DNA from: Choanephora cucurbitarum
Taxonomy: Eukaryota > Mucoromycota > Mucoromycetes > Mucorales > Choanephoraceae
Length of the DNA stretch: 64,000 bases
Direction: 5' to 3'
Assembly (NCBI GenBank): GCA_025331435.1
Contig: JAIWNI010000035.1
Coordinates: 124,001-188,000, forward strand
Below are positions 23,989 through 33,790 of this stretch, one piece after another (the first letter of the stretch is position 1; each line of letters starts with the position of its first letter). The notes under the pieces were generated by a model, which searched no databases, was not told the DNA's origin, and saw only the letters and a list, made by a program, of their open reading frames with translations. The position numbers and the translations under genes were made by a program.

Positions 23989-25580
23989 TTACAACAACAT
24001 CTTGAGAGGGTTTTCCATAAAAGTCTTGAAGGATTGCAACCAGGTAGCACCAACAGCACCATCCACAACACGATGATCAGCACTCAAAGTGACTTCCATG
24101 ACTTCACGGCTACTGAAACCAGAGACAGCAGCTTGATCGGGCACCACCTTCTTTTGAGTACCACCAATAGCCAAGATACACGATTGAGGAGGGTTGATGA
24201 TGGCAGTGAAGTTACTGATACCAAACATACCCAAGTTGGAAATAGTGAAAGAACCACCTTGGTATTCTTGAGGAGCAAGCTTACCATCACGAGCACGCTT
24301 GGCCAGATCCTTGACTTGAGAAGAGATGGTAGACAAGCCCTTGGTTTCGGCCTTGGTCACAATGGGTGTGATCAAACCAGTAGGGGTAGCGACGGCCACA
24401 CAGACATCGGCATGGTGGTATTGACGGATGAAATCACCTTGCCAGGCAGAGTTGACTTCAGGGACAGCCTTGAGGGCCAAAGCAGAGGCCTTGACGATAA
24501 AGTCGTTGACAGAGAGCTTGTATTGACCTTCGCTTGATTGGTTCAAGACTTGACGCAACTTGTTGACCTTGTCCATGTTGACTTCGACAGTCAAGTAGTA
24601 GTGAGGTACTGTTTGCTTGGATTCAGTCAAACGAGAGGCAATGATCTTGCGCATGTTGGTGGTAGGTTGGTCGTTGAAGGCATCACCAGCAGCACCACCT
24701 TGAGGAGCATAGGCAGCAGGAGCAGGAGCAGGAGCAGCAGGAGTAGGCTTGGCTTCTTGCTTCTTTTCTTCCTTGACAGGAGCAGGTGTTTCCTTGGCAG
24801 GTGCTTCCTTGGCAGGTGCTTCCTTCACAGGAGCAGGTTCTTCCTTGGCAGGTTCAGCAGAACCAGCATCTTCCAAGGTGAATTCCTTGAAGGCTTCAAC
24901 ATCAGCTTCATCTTCAACAAGAATAGCAATGGGCTATTGAACATCATCAGTACCCATCCTTCTGTCATTCTCTCTCTTTAATATTTACCTTGCCAACAGG
25001 AACATCCTTATCACCTTCACTGATCAAGATCTTGGCAAGGAAACCTTCATCTTGACATTCGAAATCCATTTGAGCCTTATCAGTTTCGATCTCAACCAAA
25101 ACATCACCAGGGTTAATGGCATCACCAACAGCCTTTTGGAATTTACCAATACCACCTGCTGTCATACTATTAAAAAAAAAAAGATCAGTCAAATCTGTGC
25201 ATTCTGTTCTATTCAAGATACGTTACGTAGGTGACAAAGCAGGCATAGCAATGACATTGTGAGCAGGGAAGTCTAAAAGGATAGATAAGTACATCGTGTT
25301 AGCACTATTTTGACAGCCACTTACTCTTGGAGCTATAGGCTCTGACATCCTTTTGAACAACAGGCACAGTGAAGGCACGAAGAGCACCGAAAGAACGAGT
25401 GCTGTTGAATACGATGAGTCAAGTGTTTTTTTTTTTACATTTTCTGTTGGTATAGCTTTACCTGGTAGAAGAGAAGCTACGAGCAGCTTGTTGACGAACC
25501 AATAAAGGAGCGGCTCTAGAAGCAATTCTAGCAGAAGAAGAAACGATCTTGGTGGAAGCTCTCAACATGGGGCGTGACAT
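23989..25580 (-). CDS. LAT1: Pyruvate dehydrogenase E2, dihydrolipoamide acetyltransferase
   Basis: Multi-exon gene with a mitochondrial targeting leader ([20 protein letters not shown], rich in Arg/Ser/Ala). One lipoyl domain follows: MPALSPTM, then [15 protein letters not shown] with the lipoyl-lysine in DKA, ending [17 protein letters not shown] linker of repeated APAKE and proline units runs straight into the catalytic domain ([15 protein letters not shown] to ENPLKMLL), with the active-site box DHRVVDGA. It forms the core of the mitochondrial complex and passes acetyl groups to CoA. Odd: no peripheral subunit-binding domain is visible between linker and catalytic domain, and this part is one uninterrupted exon. 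Catalytic His and Asp argue for a true E2 rather than protein X. Confidence 0.92.
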
Positions 25581-25859
25581 TTTAGTCTTTTGGTTTAAAA
25601 AAAAAGAAAGAAAGAAAAAAGAAAACCCTGGCTGGAGAAATCAGGAGTTTCTCTGAAAATTCCGGGAACTTCAAAATTTTTTTTTATCATAAATGGACTA
25701 TAATTTTTTTTTTTTGAAGCCAATTTCAAATGTCAATTCATACACAAAAATTAGGCTTTTTTTCTCTCTCTCTCTTCCTTTTAAGACCTAACAATGAAAA
25801 GAGAAACATGATGTTTTCTGAATTATCTTTATTTGGTCTTTTATACATGGTTGAATAAT

Positions 25860-26585
25860 TTAACAGGTGATGACCTTCATAGGGAAATAAGAACCTAATA
25901 AGATGATGATCAATATGACATCCTTTTATTTTTTTTTCTTTAACTAGTAACTTACCATCCTTAGGAGGGACAAAATCTTCAGAAACCTTCCATTGAGGTT
26001 GAACACCGAAACGAGGAGCAGGAGCAGCCTTTTCCAAAGAATAAAACTTCTTGGAGCTCAAGAGTTCAGCAAGAGGCTTGGCTTCAGCAGTTGTAGTAAC
26101 AGCTTGTTCAGTAGCTTGTTCAGCAGAAAGTCTAATGCGCATGATTTTTTTTAATGTCCAATGCTTCCCTCTTCACTCTCTATTTCACTTACGCAGGCTT
26201 GACAGGAGCACCTTCTAAAAGGAGAGCAAGATCCTTTTGGGTGTAAATAGCAGTTCTAGGAAAGTTTCTACGGGTGTCACGTTGGAAATAATAGTTGTTG
26301 CTGATGTTGGAAGCAGCAGACTTGGGATAGGTGTATTTTTCGGGACGAGAACTATATATATATATATTTTTTTTTGCATAAGTGAATATGTTCTTTATCG
26401 ACAATGATCTAGTTACCCAACAGCAGGAGTACGGAATTTGCCAACCACAGGCATACCGTCAGTAGACTTTGGGTTCTATAGGAAAACGAGATGAGGTGAA
26501 TGGTGGTGAATTAAAAAAAAAATAATAATCTTACAACAGAAAAGTATTTCTTGACCCAAGCCCAAGTTTTGGAGTTCCAAGACAT
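25860..26585 (-). CDS. Complex I 21-kDa-type accessory subunit (NUZM-like)
   Basis: Four or so small exons. The start MSWNSKTWAWVKKYFSV is at 26583-26585. The middle exon has SRPEKYTYPKSAASNI and YYFQRDTRRNFPRT with YTQKDLALLL, which resembles the fungal NADH-ubiquinone oxidoreductase 21-kDa subunit N-terminal region. A further exon gives FYSLEKAAPAPRFGVQPQW and FVPPKDG, and a final small exon gives SYFPMKVITC before a stop at 25860. The protein would be about 150 residues and mitochondrial, a peripheral structural part of complex I. The family call is from remembered motif style and should be confirmed by a domain search; coding status is firm. Confidence 0.68.
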
Positions 26586-26890
26586 GATTAATATAAGAAA
26601 CTAGAGCGTGATGTTTAGTCTGATGAACATGATGGACTGACATCTTTTACCTTGTTTAGATCAACACGGAAACAAAGTGGACTTGATTCTCTCTCTCAAT
26701 CCCCCAGCTCTCTTGTAGCAGGTCCGATCTTATTTTAAAAGATGACGTTGCTGTGACTTGTCATTGATGAATTCATTCATCTATGCTCAAGTGTGAATCC
26801 AGATGAAGTGGATCGTTCTTGACATGACTCAACTGCAGACACTAAAAAGCGTATAGGCTAAATGGTAGTTTGAATGTATCTTCTTCTTTT

Positions 26891-26939
<49 letters not shown>

Positions 26940-27249
26940 GTCTCTTGCTGTTATATAAAGAAGAAACGAGTAAAAATTGTATTTAGCAGTTGTATGACCT
27001 AACGCACCTACATGCATACATTCAAAACTATGTTTAAATACAGCTATCTAAAGATGAATTCGATTGAATGAACCCTCTTTTGGGCTTACTCAAGTAATGC
27101 TGTCAAGAAGCAAACATCTCACACTTTTTTTTATCTGCTCCAAGTTTCAGCCAATCAGAGAGGAGGAAATGATGGATTAGAAACTTTACTTTTGTACTTT
27201 CATTTTTTTTTTTTATACAGCTTACCTTTTTTTTTTTTTAATAATAACA
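26586..27249. promoter_or_regulatory. Divergent promoter region with CT microsatellite
   Basis: The region lies between divergent starts. T tracts flank the plus-strand start, including T9-T12 runs at 27204-27240. The small open frame at 26829-27017 is an Arg/Glu shadow of the CT repeat. Confidence 0.5.
26895..26931. repeat. (CT)n microsatellite
   Basis: About 18 uninterrupted TC units followed by imperfect TGTCTCTC units. It is the longest dinucleotide repeat in the window and is likely to vary in length between isolates. Confidence 0.9.
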
Positions 27250-28000
27250 ATGGAAACTTCACCAGTGAATAAAGAAAAACAGCACATTGCAGACAAGTTT
27301 GATCGATTAGCAGAAGCTTGGGCAAAGAGTTGTATGAAGGCAGTACCGTAACTATCTTTGTTTTATATGTCTATTTGATAGTCATCACTCATTGATAAAT
27401 CAAAAAATAGTCTAGCTGGACTACTTGAGGTACTTGAGCCTATTGTACCTGATTTCAAAGAAGAGATTAAAAGCTTGCATGTTCAAGGTCAACAATACTT
27501 GACAGATGAATTCAAAGTAATTGAAAACCAAAAAAAAAAAGAGAGAGGAAAGACCATTTAACCAAGTTGATTAGACCTATGTCAAGAGTATCATAGATAG
27601 TCATGATTTTGCTAGAAAACAAGACAAGTTGCAATTATTGATAGAAGAAGCTAGTCAACGCGAACCAGTGGAATGTCAACTGTTGCCATCACCTGCTCAA
27701 GTGACTGAAGGCGCCTTAAATAAAGCTAAACTGTTGGAGATAGAACGACTTCAGAACACGTTGGATGATCTCACAGTACAGAATGCCGAACTCAAAAAAC
27801 TGATCAGACAGGAGGAAAGGACAAAGCAAGAGAAAGAGAAAAAGTTGCTTAAACGTATTACATTGTATACTGAGGTAAAGGAGAAATCTATTGACATTGT
27901 GGTCCATGGTACTGATTGTTTCTCTTTCTAAAAGCTGAGTCAATTGGTCAACTCAATACCTGCTGAAGACTATTTCCAACTTCAAAAGAACTTGAAATGA
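27250..28000 (+). CDS. Nnf1/PMF1-like kinetochore protein (probable)
   Basis: Spliced gene starting METSPVNKEKQHIADKFDRL. The joined product reads FDRLAEAWAKSCMKAVPLA, LLEVLEPIVPDFKEEIKSL, YVKSIIDSHDFARKQDKLQL and LLIEEASQR, then a long coiled coil (LEIERLQNTLDDLTVQNAEL onward). The pattern of an N-terminal helical pair, the F-X-I/D-X-R-KL-LI-EA block and a terminal coiled coil fits Nnf1 of the MIND/Mis12 kinetochore complex, which links centromeres to Ndc80. About 190 residues is a typical size. The acceptor of the first intron was chosen at about 27413 because the nearer one leads to a stop. Similarity is by pattern only, so another coiled-coil protein is possible. Confidence 0.55.
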
Positions 28001-28197
28001 ACCCACTTTTTTGCATGTGTCTGAAAAGAGAAAAGACAGCACTATCTCTAAAAGAAACACATACATACCTTGAGAGAGAGGCAGACAGAGAAAAAAGGAG
28101 GCTTCGTTCTAGTGTTATAAGCTGTGTATACACATCTACTTGCTTGTAAACTACTTGATTATCCTGTTCAAGAGAGAGAGAGAGAAAAAAAGAGACT

Positions 28198-29259
28198 TTA
28201 TTCGGTCTTGCATAAGGCAATAGCACTAAAGTTGGTTTCATCAGGATCTCTGGCCATATATTGCTGCATGACTTCTGCTGCACTCTAATCATAAAAGGAA
28301 ACAAAGAAATGTTATTTTCTCTGTCTTATCAGATTGAATAAAGTTAGCTTTTTTTTTTTTTTTACCTCTACCAAATCAGAACATTTGCCATGATTAATAG
28401 GGAATGGCTTTCTACCGTCCAACTCATAAAGGTGACCATCCACTTTGACAAAGCAGATAAAATGAAGATCGACATCATCTTCTGTACTGGGTGCCTATGT
28501 TGTCTCTTATAAGCCTCTTTGTTTCCTCTACAAGATTTCCTTTACCTCTGTTTGACCTTCATGAGCAGCAGAAGCATGAACTGAAGCCAATTCAGTGCTG
28601 TTCTCCAATAAGTCCACTCTTTCTTCAATAGACATGGGTTTTGCCTTCTCAATGATATCCTTTAATAGACCAGGACCTTGGAATAACAAATAAGTTCAGA
28701 ATGCTATCTTGCTCTGAGAAAAATATTCTTACCAACAATATCACTATCACTACTTGAAACAGAATGCAACAAAGCCATCATACCACAAGCATTTTCAATT
28801 GTTTGCTTAAAGAAGACAACTTCAGGACTGATGTTCTGTTCCAATTTAGTCAAGCGAGCCTCCTCTTCCTCTTTGAATCGCTCATAAGATTCAGTCAATG
28901 GAAACAAGAAAATCATGGCTTCAACAGGTGTAGGAATCATGGCCAGCAACTCTGAATCAAAACCTATTACAATTGTGTCAACCAATCTGTTATCGACTCA
29001 TATTTTTGTTCCTGACCATAGACATCCACATAGTTGTATTGAGTGCTTACACCTAACGAATGAATTACCTAATTTTATCTGTTATCAACTTGAAACAATG
29101 TGTTATGTAGCCAATCCTACCTTGCTCCAGACCTAGAGATAAATATGTTAGATAGCTGTTCTTTTCTTTTGTAGAGGATATGTCCTTCTGTAGGCTTACC
29201 TCAGGGTTAGCTTCAAGAGGAACCCATCTCTTGACGCGTTGGGTATCGTTTTGAGACAT
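28198..29259 (-). CDS. Ubiquitin C-terminal hydrolase (UCH-L1/L3 type)
   Basis: Multi-exon gene. Exon 1 gives [11 protein letters not shown], the usual family N-terminus; next come VDVYGQ and [19 protein letters not shown]. Then [18 protein letters not shown] carries the catalytic Cys in NACG, preceded by the oxyanion Gln. A later exon (28370-28495 region) gives [20 protein letters not shown], with the catalytic His and Asp, and KPFPINHGK. The last exon reads [17 protein letters not shown] and stops at 28198. The enzyme cuts small adducts from the ubiquitin C-terminus in the cytosol. All catalytic residues seem present and the size, about 240 residues, is normal. Confidence 0.9.
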
Positions 29260-30371
29260 GTATGAAAATAGAAAAGAAAAAAGAAAAATTATGCTCATTT
29301 TCGGAAATTGATTTGCATTTTAGTCCATGCAGAACAGATTGGAATGATTCGACAGTTACATGTTAAAGCCATCAAGTCGTACAATAACAGTCAAAACAAT
29401 GTTGCCTTTATCACTCTCAATCGTTCAACTCAAAAAGAATGAACTCTTACCGAATACCAGGCATTGATTTGTCTTTTTTTGGGTGACTAACCTCAAATGA
29501 TCCTTAAAAGAAAGAGATTTTCAGATTATCTCAAGATAGTGACACTAGAAAAAACCAATGCAGTGCATGATAGTGTTGGTATATATGATATCTATAACGC
29601 CAATAAGGCCTGCTTTGGTGAATGAAATGCTGTCTAAAGGAGGCTATTATCATCTCTTGTTAATCCATAGTGTAAGGTCAACACTTGTTGCTACTGCTGT
29701 CAAGGACTTGGAGGAAATAGTACTACTTCTTGTGCAACTATAGAAAAAAAAAGAGAGGGAGAAAGGGAAATATGCATCTACAGAGATGACGATGTGTTTG
29801 AATCCTGATCGCCAACTAAATAGTGTTCTCACATTCTGTAACCAGAAAGACAGGTCAGTATTCAAAAAAAAAATAGACTAACAGGCAATCTGTTCGTGGC
29901 CACCTTTGAACAATTTCAATTCAATCGATTTGTTCCTCTCTCTCTAGAGAGTTTATTTGACACCTCTTCAGCTTGCTGTAGTTTTACTAGCGGAAGTGGT
30001 CTAATGGACTGAAGGCGTCCATGACAAGATCAAAGCTATGTCAGTAGAATACTGCTTCTTCAAGACCTGCTAGTGGACGATAAACGGTCACGATAGTTAA
30101 TATTTTTGTTGGTGTAGATACTTGGGCTTCCCTTTTTCCGCCCCCAAATGTCCATCTCCTTTTTTTTTTTTTGTATATATGTTTTTTATCTAATAAGATA
30201 CACGGATAAAAGAAACAAAGGCAAATTCTCTCTCTTTCTTTTTCTCTCTTTTATTTTGTATAACTTATGGTAATTTAAATAATTACCAATAGACGCGTTC
30301 AAGACTAACAGAAACGCGACTGTAGTTCTCCTTCCCCCCTTTTTCTTAAAATAGTAGCAGCTTAAGATAAC
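29260..30371. other. Intergenic with possible decayed coding fragments
   Basis: Between UCH and the R3H gene. Short plus-strand stretches look protein-like but in different frames: MIRQLHVKAIKSYNNSQNNV (29349-29408 region), LEKTNAVHDSVGIYDIYNAN (29548 on), CLNPDRQLNSVLTF (29791 on) and NLFVATFEQFQFNRFVPLSL (29888 on). No continuous gene can be built and I do not recognise a family. They may be a relic or chance. The last 200 bp before 30372 form the R3H promoter, with T and CT tracts. Confidence 0.35.
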
Positions 30372-31295
30372 ATGTCTAGTCATCGAGATGAACAACACCG
30401 TCAACAACAACAGCAACAACAACGGTTCCTAAGCAACTACAATGACCCTTACGCCCCATATTCATTATCACAACCATTACAACAACAACAACAACAACAA
30501 CAATATACACAGGCATACTTACAAAACACACCCATGTATAATAACAACAGTACAACGAACAGTACAGTGCCATATAGTCATCCATATTTCCAATCTACTT
30601 CTCAACCTTATCAAGCAAGTCTTCCTCCACAAATACTTTATACAACACAACCTACTATACAAGAATTCAATGACCCAGTGGTGCCTACTGAACCTGACCA
30701 GTTTATTATTGACTTGCTAAAGAAACCTCAAGAGAGGTTATTCTTGTTAAAATTAGAATTAGAGTTTGAAGGGTTTATAAAAGATAGCAGGTAAACCCTT
30801 TCTAAGTTCGCAAGTAGCACATGTATCTAACACTTCTTGTCATAGTAAACTTCGTCTTGATTTACCCAACATGAACTCATACCAACGTCTAATGGTTCAT
30901 AAATTAGCACCTTATTACAAGCTAAACCATTATCATAATGCTATGCGAAAGGGAGTTTATGTTTGCAAGACAACCATCACAGAATTGTATGTAGCCCATT
31001 CTAAATACACATGTAGCTTGCAACTTATCTCTATCTGATTAGACCTTCTATTCGTTTACTTGATATTGACACCAATCCAGAAACAGAGGCTGATAAGCCT
31101 AATGCAAATGATCCTCAACCACAATTTAAAATCATGCGTCGCTCTGCTGGTTCGAACAGTCCCTCCTCTCGCAATTCATCTAACACAGGCGAGGACTCAT
31201 TCAAAGCAGATAGAAAGAACATGACATTAGAGGAAAGAAGGACAGCTTATGAAGAAGCAAGAGCTCGTATTTTTCAGGATCTTGAAAATAAATGA
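30372..31295 (+). CDS. R3H-SUZ domain protein (nucleic-acid binding)
   Basis: Three exons, about 250-260 residues. The N-terminus is rich in Gln, Asn, Tyr and Pro with two polyglutamine runs. An R3H domain follows: FIIDLLKKPQERLFLLKLEL, then NSYQRLMVHKLAPYYKLNH with the defining Arg-X3-His (QRLMVHKLA). The C-terminus has a SUZ-type motif (FKIMRR, then MTLEERRTAYEEARARIF), which binds RNA. This pair of domains occurs in fungal and animal R3HDM/ARPP21-like proteins that bind poly(U) or mRNA. The start at 30372 precedes the Q-rich stretch with no upstream in-frame ATG. It is likely cytoplasmic, acting in mRNA control; the details are unknown. Confidence 0.84.
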
Positions 31296-32000
31296 TAATA
31301 AACTCTAACCAAATCAGTCACTTTCTTCCCTCTCTCTCTCTCTCTCTCATGTAGTATGCCTTTTTTTTTTCTAAGAAGATGATAGCAAGAGAAGAGATAC
31401 AAAAACACACACACATACACACAAGAAAGAATAAGAAAAGAAGAAGAGCGGTTCTCTCAACAAACTGTAATGATTGAGTTGAGTGAGAGTATTCCATCAT
31501 GACTCTGATAACAGAGAAACTATTATAAGGGATAAGAAAAGAGAGAGAGAGAGAAAAAAAAAGTAATTACAGTTATAAATGTGAGTATGCGATCCAAATG
31601 TCAATAAACAATGTGACAGAAATTCGTTTGCCATAGCCATTAAAAAGGAAAAAGCGAATTTGTAACATGTTTAAAAGAAAAGGGCAATAAGTTCGGATAT
31701 TATAGAACAATTTTGAGACTAGGATACCCTTTATGTGTTGTCAATCATTACTTTTTTGGGTGTGTTTCTTCTTGAAATTAGTTCCTTATGAAAACAACCA
31801 ATCAACTTTTTTCAAGTAGACTAAATATGTCTCTTGATTTCCAAAATAATACAATAATTTGATGTAGTACAGTGAGAAGATCCTCGTGTCCCAAACTTAA
31901 ACCAAATTAGCGGCTTTTTAATGACCTTCCCCTTTTCTCTCCTCCCTCGCTTTCTTTCTTTTTCTTTCTCCTTCCTAACTTTTTCTTTACTTGATTCGTT
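31296..32000. other. Intergenic, R3H gene to Mso1-like gene
   Basis: Holds CT and CA/GT microsatellite patches (31328-31350, 31405-31425), a GA tract near 31540-31560 and a pyrimidine-rich leader at 31925-31985 before the next start. No coding or RNA feature is seen. Confidence 0.5.
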
Positions 32001-33546
32001 ATGGGTGCTCAAGTGGTTGATTATAGAATATCAACATTAGTTGTGCTCTGTAAAGATTGTGGCAACGATGTGGGTCTTTACCCTGCTCGTCATAAATGTC
32101 AGCCAGTAGACAGACCAGCTATGCCTGCTCTACCTCCACAGTTCATAAAAAATAAGACTGAACAACCACAAAACAACTTACTTGCGCCGCCTTCTTCATT
32201 GGATGTCCCTAAGCCTAGTTTTGGAACAAATCAATCGAACAAAGGCACAATTAGAGAGACCGAAGACAACGAAGAATCTGTCTATTTCAATAATTTTGCT
32301 GCCAATTTGCCTGAACAGAAAGAACAAACTGGCAAGAAGTTGTGGGGGAAAGTCCGAGAAAATGAGAAATGGAAGCAATTAAATGAAAAGAGTAAAGTAT
32401 CTATTTTGTGATTCTGATATCTACTTCAAACTAAAAAGTTAGAAAAAAAAACTATGTAGATGAAAAGCCTAAGCAAAGTGGCAAATTATGGGGTAAATTG
32501 ATCCAGGCTACACAGAATGTAGCTGATAAGATACCTAATAAAGACGAACGTGGTGCCGGTAAGATGTCAAGTAGGAGGGTTTCTCCTGAAAATCAAAAAT
32601 ACTAAACCAAGGATTTCAAACAGAATCAGATGAAGATGATTGGGATGGCGAAACACATGTATCTAGGATTCTTCGAGAATATTACGAGAGTAAGCGCATG
32701 CGCTTGCCTGAATGGTTGTTTGAAGAAGATCTTGAAGTGAACCACGTCAAGAAGTCTGTCGTTAGAAACTCAGTGGATACTAACATTGTTGATGTCACAA
32801 AGAGAAATTCCACAAGAAGAAGATTATGGGATCAGAATCCTAGTGATGCCAAAAGCATGTCAAGTAGAGAAAGAGAGCGTCAAGAGCTTCGACAAGCACC
32901 ATCCTCTCCTCCTCCTTCTTCTTCTATTCAAAGACATGATGATCGTGTCAATAGCCACTTTAGAGATGAAGATAATGCTTATAGAGAAGATAGACGTAAC
33001 TATGAAGATGAAAGACCGACAAGCAATCGATACAGAAATGAAGGACGTCGAGAATATGAGAACGACAATCCCTATCCTCCTTCGTCTCGGGATTATCCTA
33101 ATGATAGATACATATCGCAAGGTGGTGGTAGAGATGACTATTATCGTCATGAAAACTATCGTCGGGACGAACACCGCCGCGATGACTATCGTCGAGAACC
33201 ACAGCCATATCCCTCTCTAAGAGAACAACAACCTCGCTATCCTGAAGATGGTTATCGATCATCTACTCAGCACCAATCTTATGGCTCTAATAGACAACAT
33301 AGACTTTACGACGAAAGCGATTCGTATTACTCTGCTGACTCAAGATCTTCTGCACGAGGCTATCATGAGTCCTCTTACAAGAAAGATGACTACTATTATA
33401 CCAATGATTCAAGACAATATGCGCCTTCGTCACCAATGGACCGTGGAGCAGCAAGATACAACCAGCCCCCTCCTCCTGACTCGAGCCGTCGGGCACCTTC
33501 ACTTCGAGGTACTCGTCGTTATGGAAACGATCACAACTACTTTTAA
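32001..33546 (+). CDS. Mso1-like Sec1-binding exocytosis protein
   Basis: Three exons. The N-terminus has a small Cys motif (CKDCGNDVGLYPARHKC) that could bind zinc. The middle contains WGKVRENEKWKQLNEK and, after the second intron, HVSRILREYYESKRMRLPEW, which resembles the Mso1 Sec1-binding motif (V-LREYY..KG-PLP-WL). The C-terminal 200 residues are disordered and extremely rich in Arg, Asp, Tyr and Ser. Mso1 helps Sec1 and Sec4 join SNARE complexes at sites of polarised growth, which would suit hyphal tips. The two halves are joined by GT-AG introns near 32395-32450 and 32558-32622. The Mso1 call rests on one motif block. Confidence 0.62.
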
Positions 33547-33790
33547 AATATATACACTATCATGCATTGCCTCTCTTTTTTCCTTCTTTCTGTTTGTCCC
33601 ATACTTTTCTATACCGCTTATTCAAATCTTCTTTCTTTTCTTCTAATTTTCTTTCTCTCATTCGCACTTTACAATAAACAAAACCTGTTTCTTTTTTTTT
33701 TTGTTATTGATATTCTATTAAATCAACAAATATTAAATAATAATTGAAATAGAACATAGATTGAAACCACGTTTTATATTGTTCATAAAC
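33547..33790. other. Short shared 3' region
   Basis: Between the convergent Mso1-like and VTC4 genes. It is T-rich with AATAAA-type signals near 33671-33678 (plus) and further AT-rich sequence near the VTC4 end. No gene. Confidence 0.45.

Noticed and set aside
24034..24537. Long plus-strand open frame opposite the E2 gene
   Set aside because: It is the antisense shadow of a conserved catalytic domain; composition is low-complexity and no domain fits.
29985..30075. tRNA-like A-box TGGTCTAATGG
   Set aside because: No matching B-box, no cloverleaf stems and no acceptor arm; a chance match.
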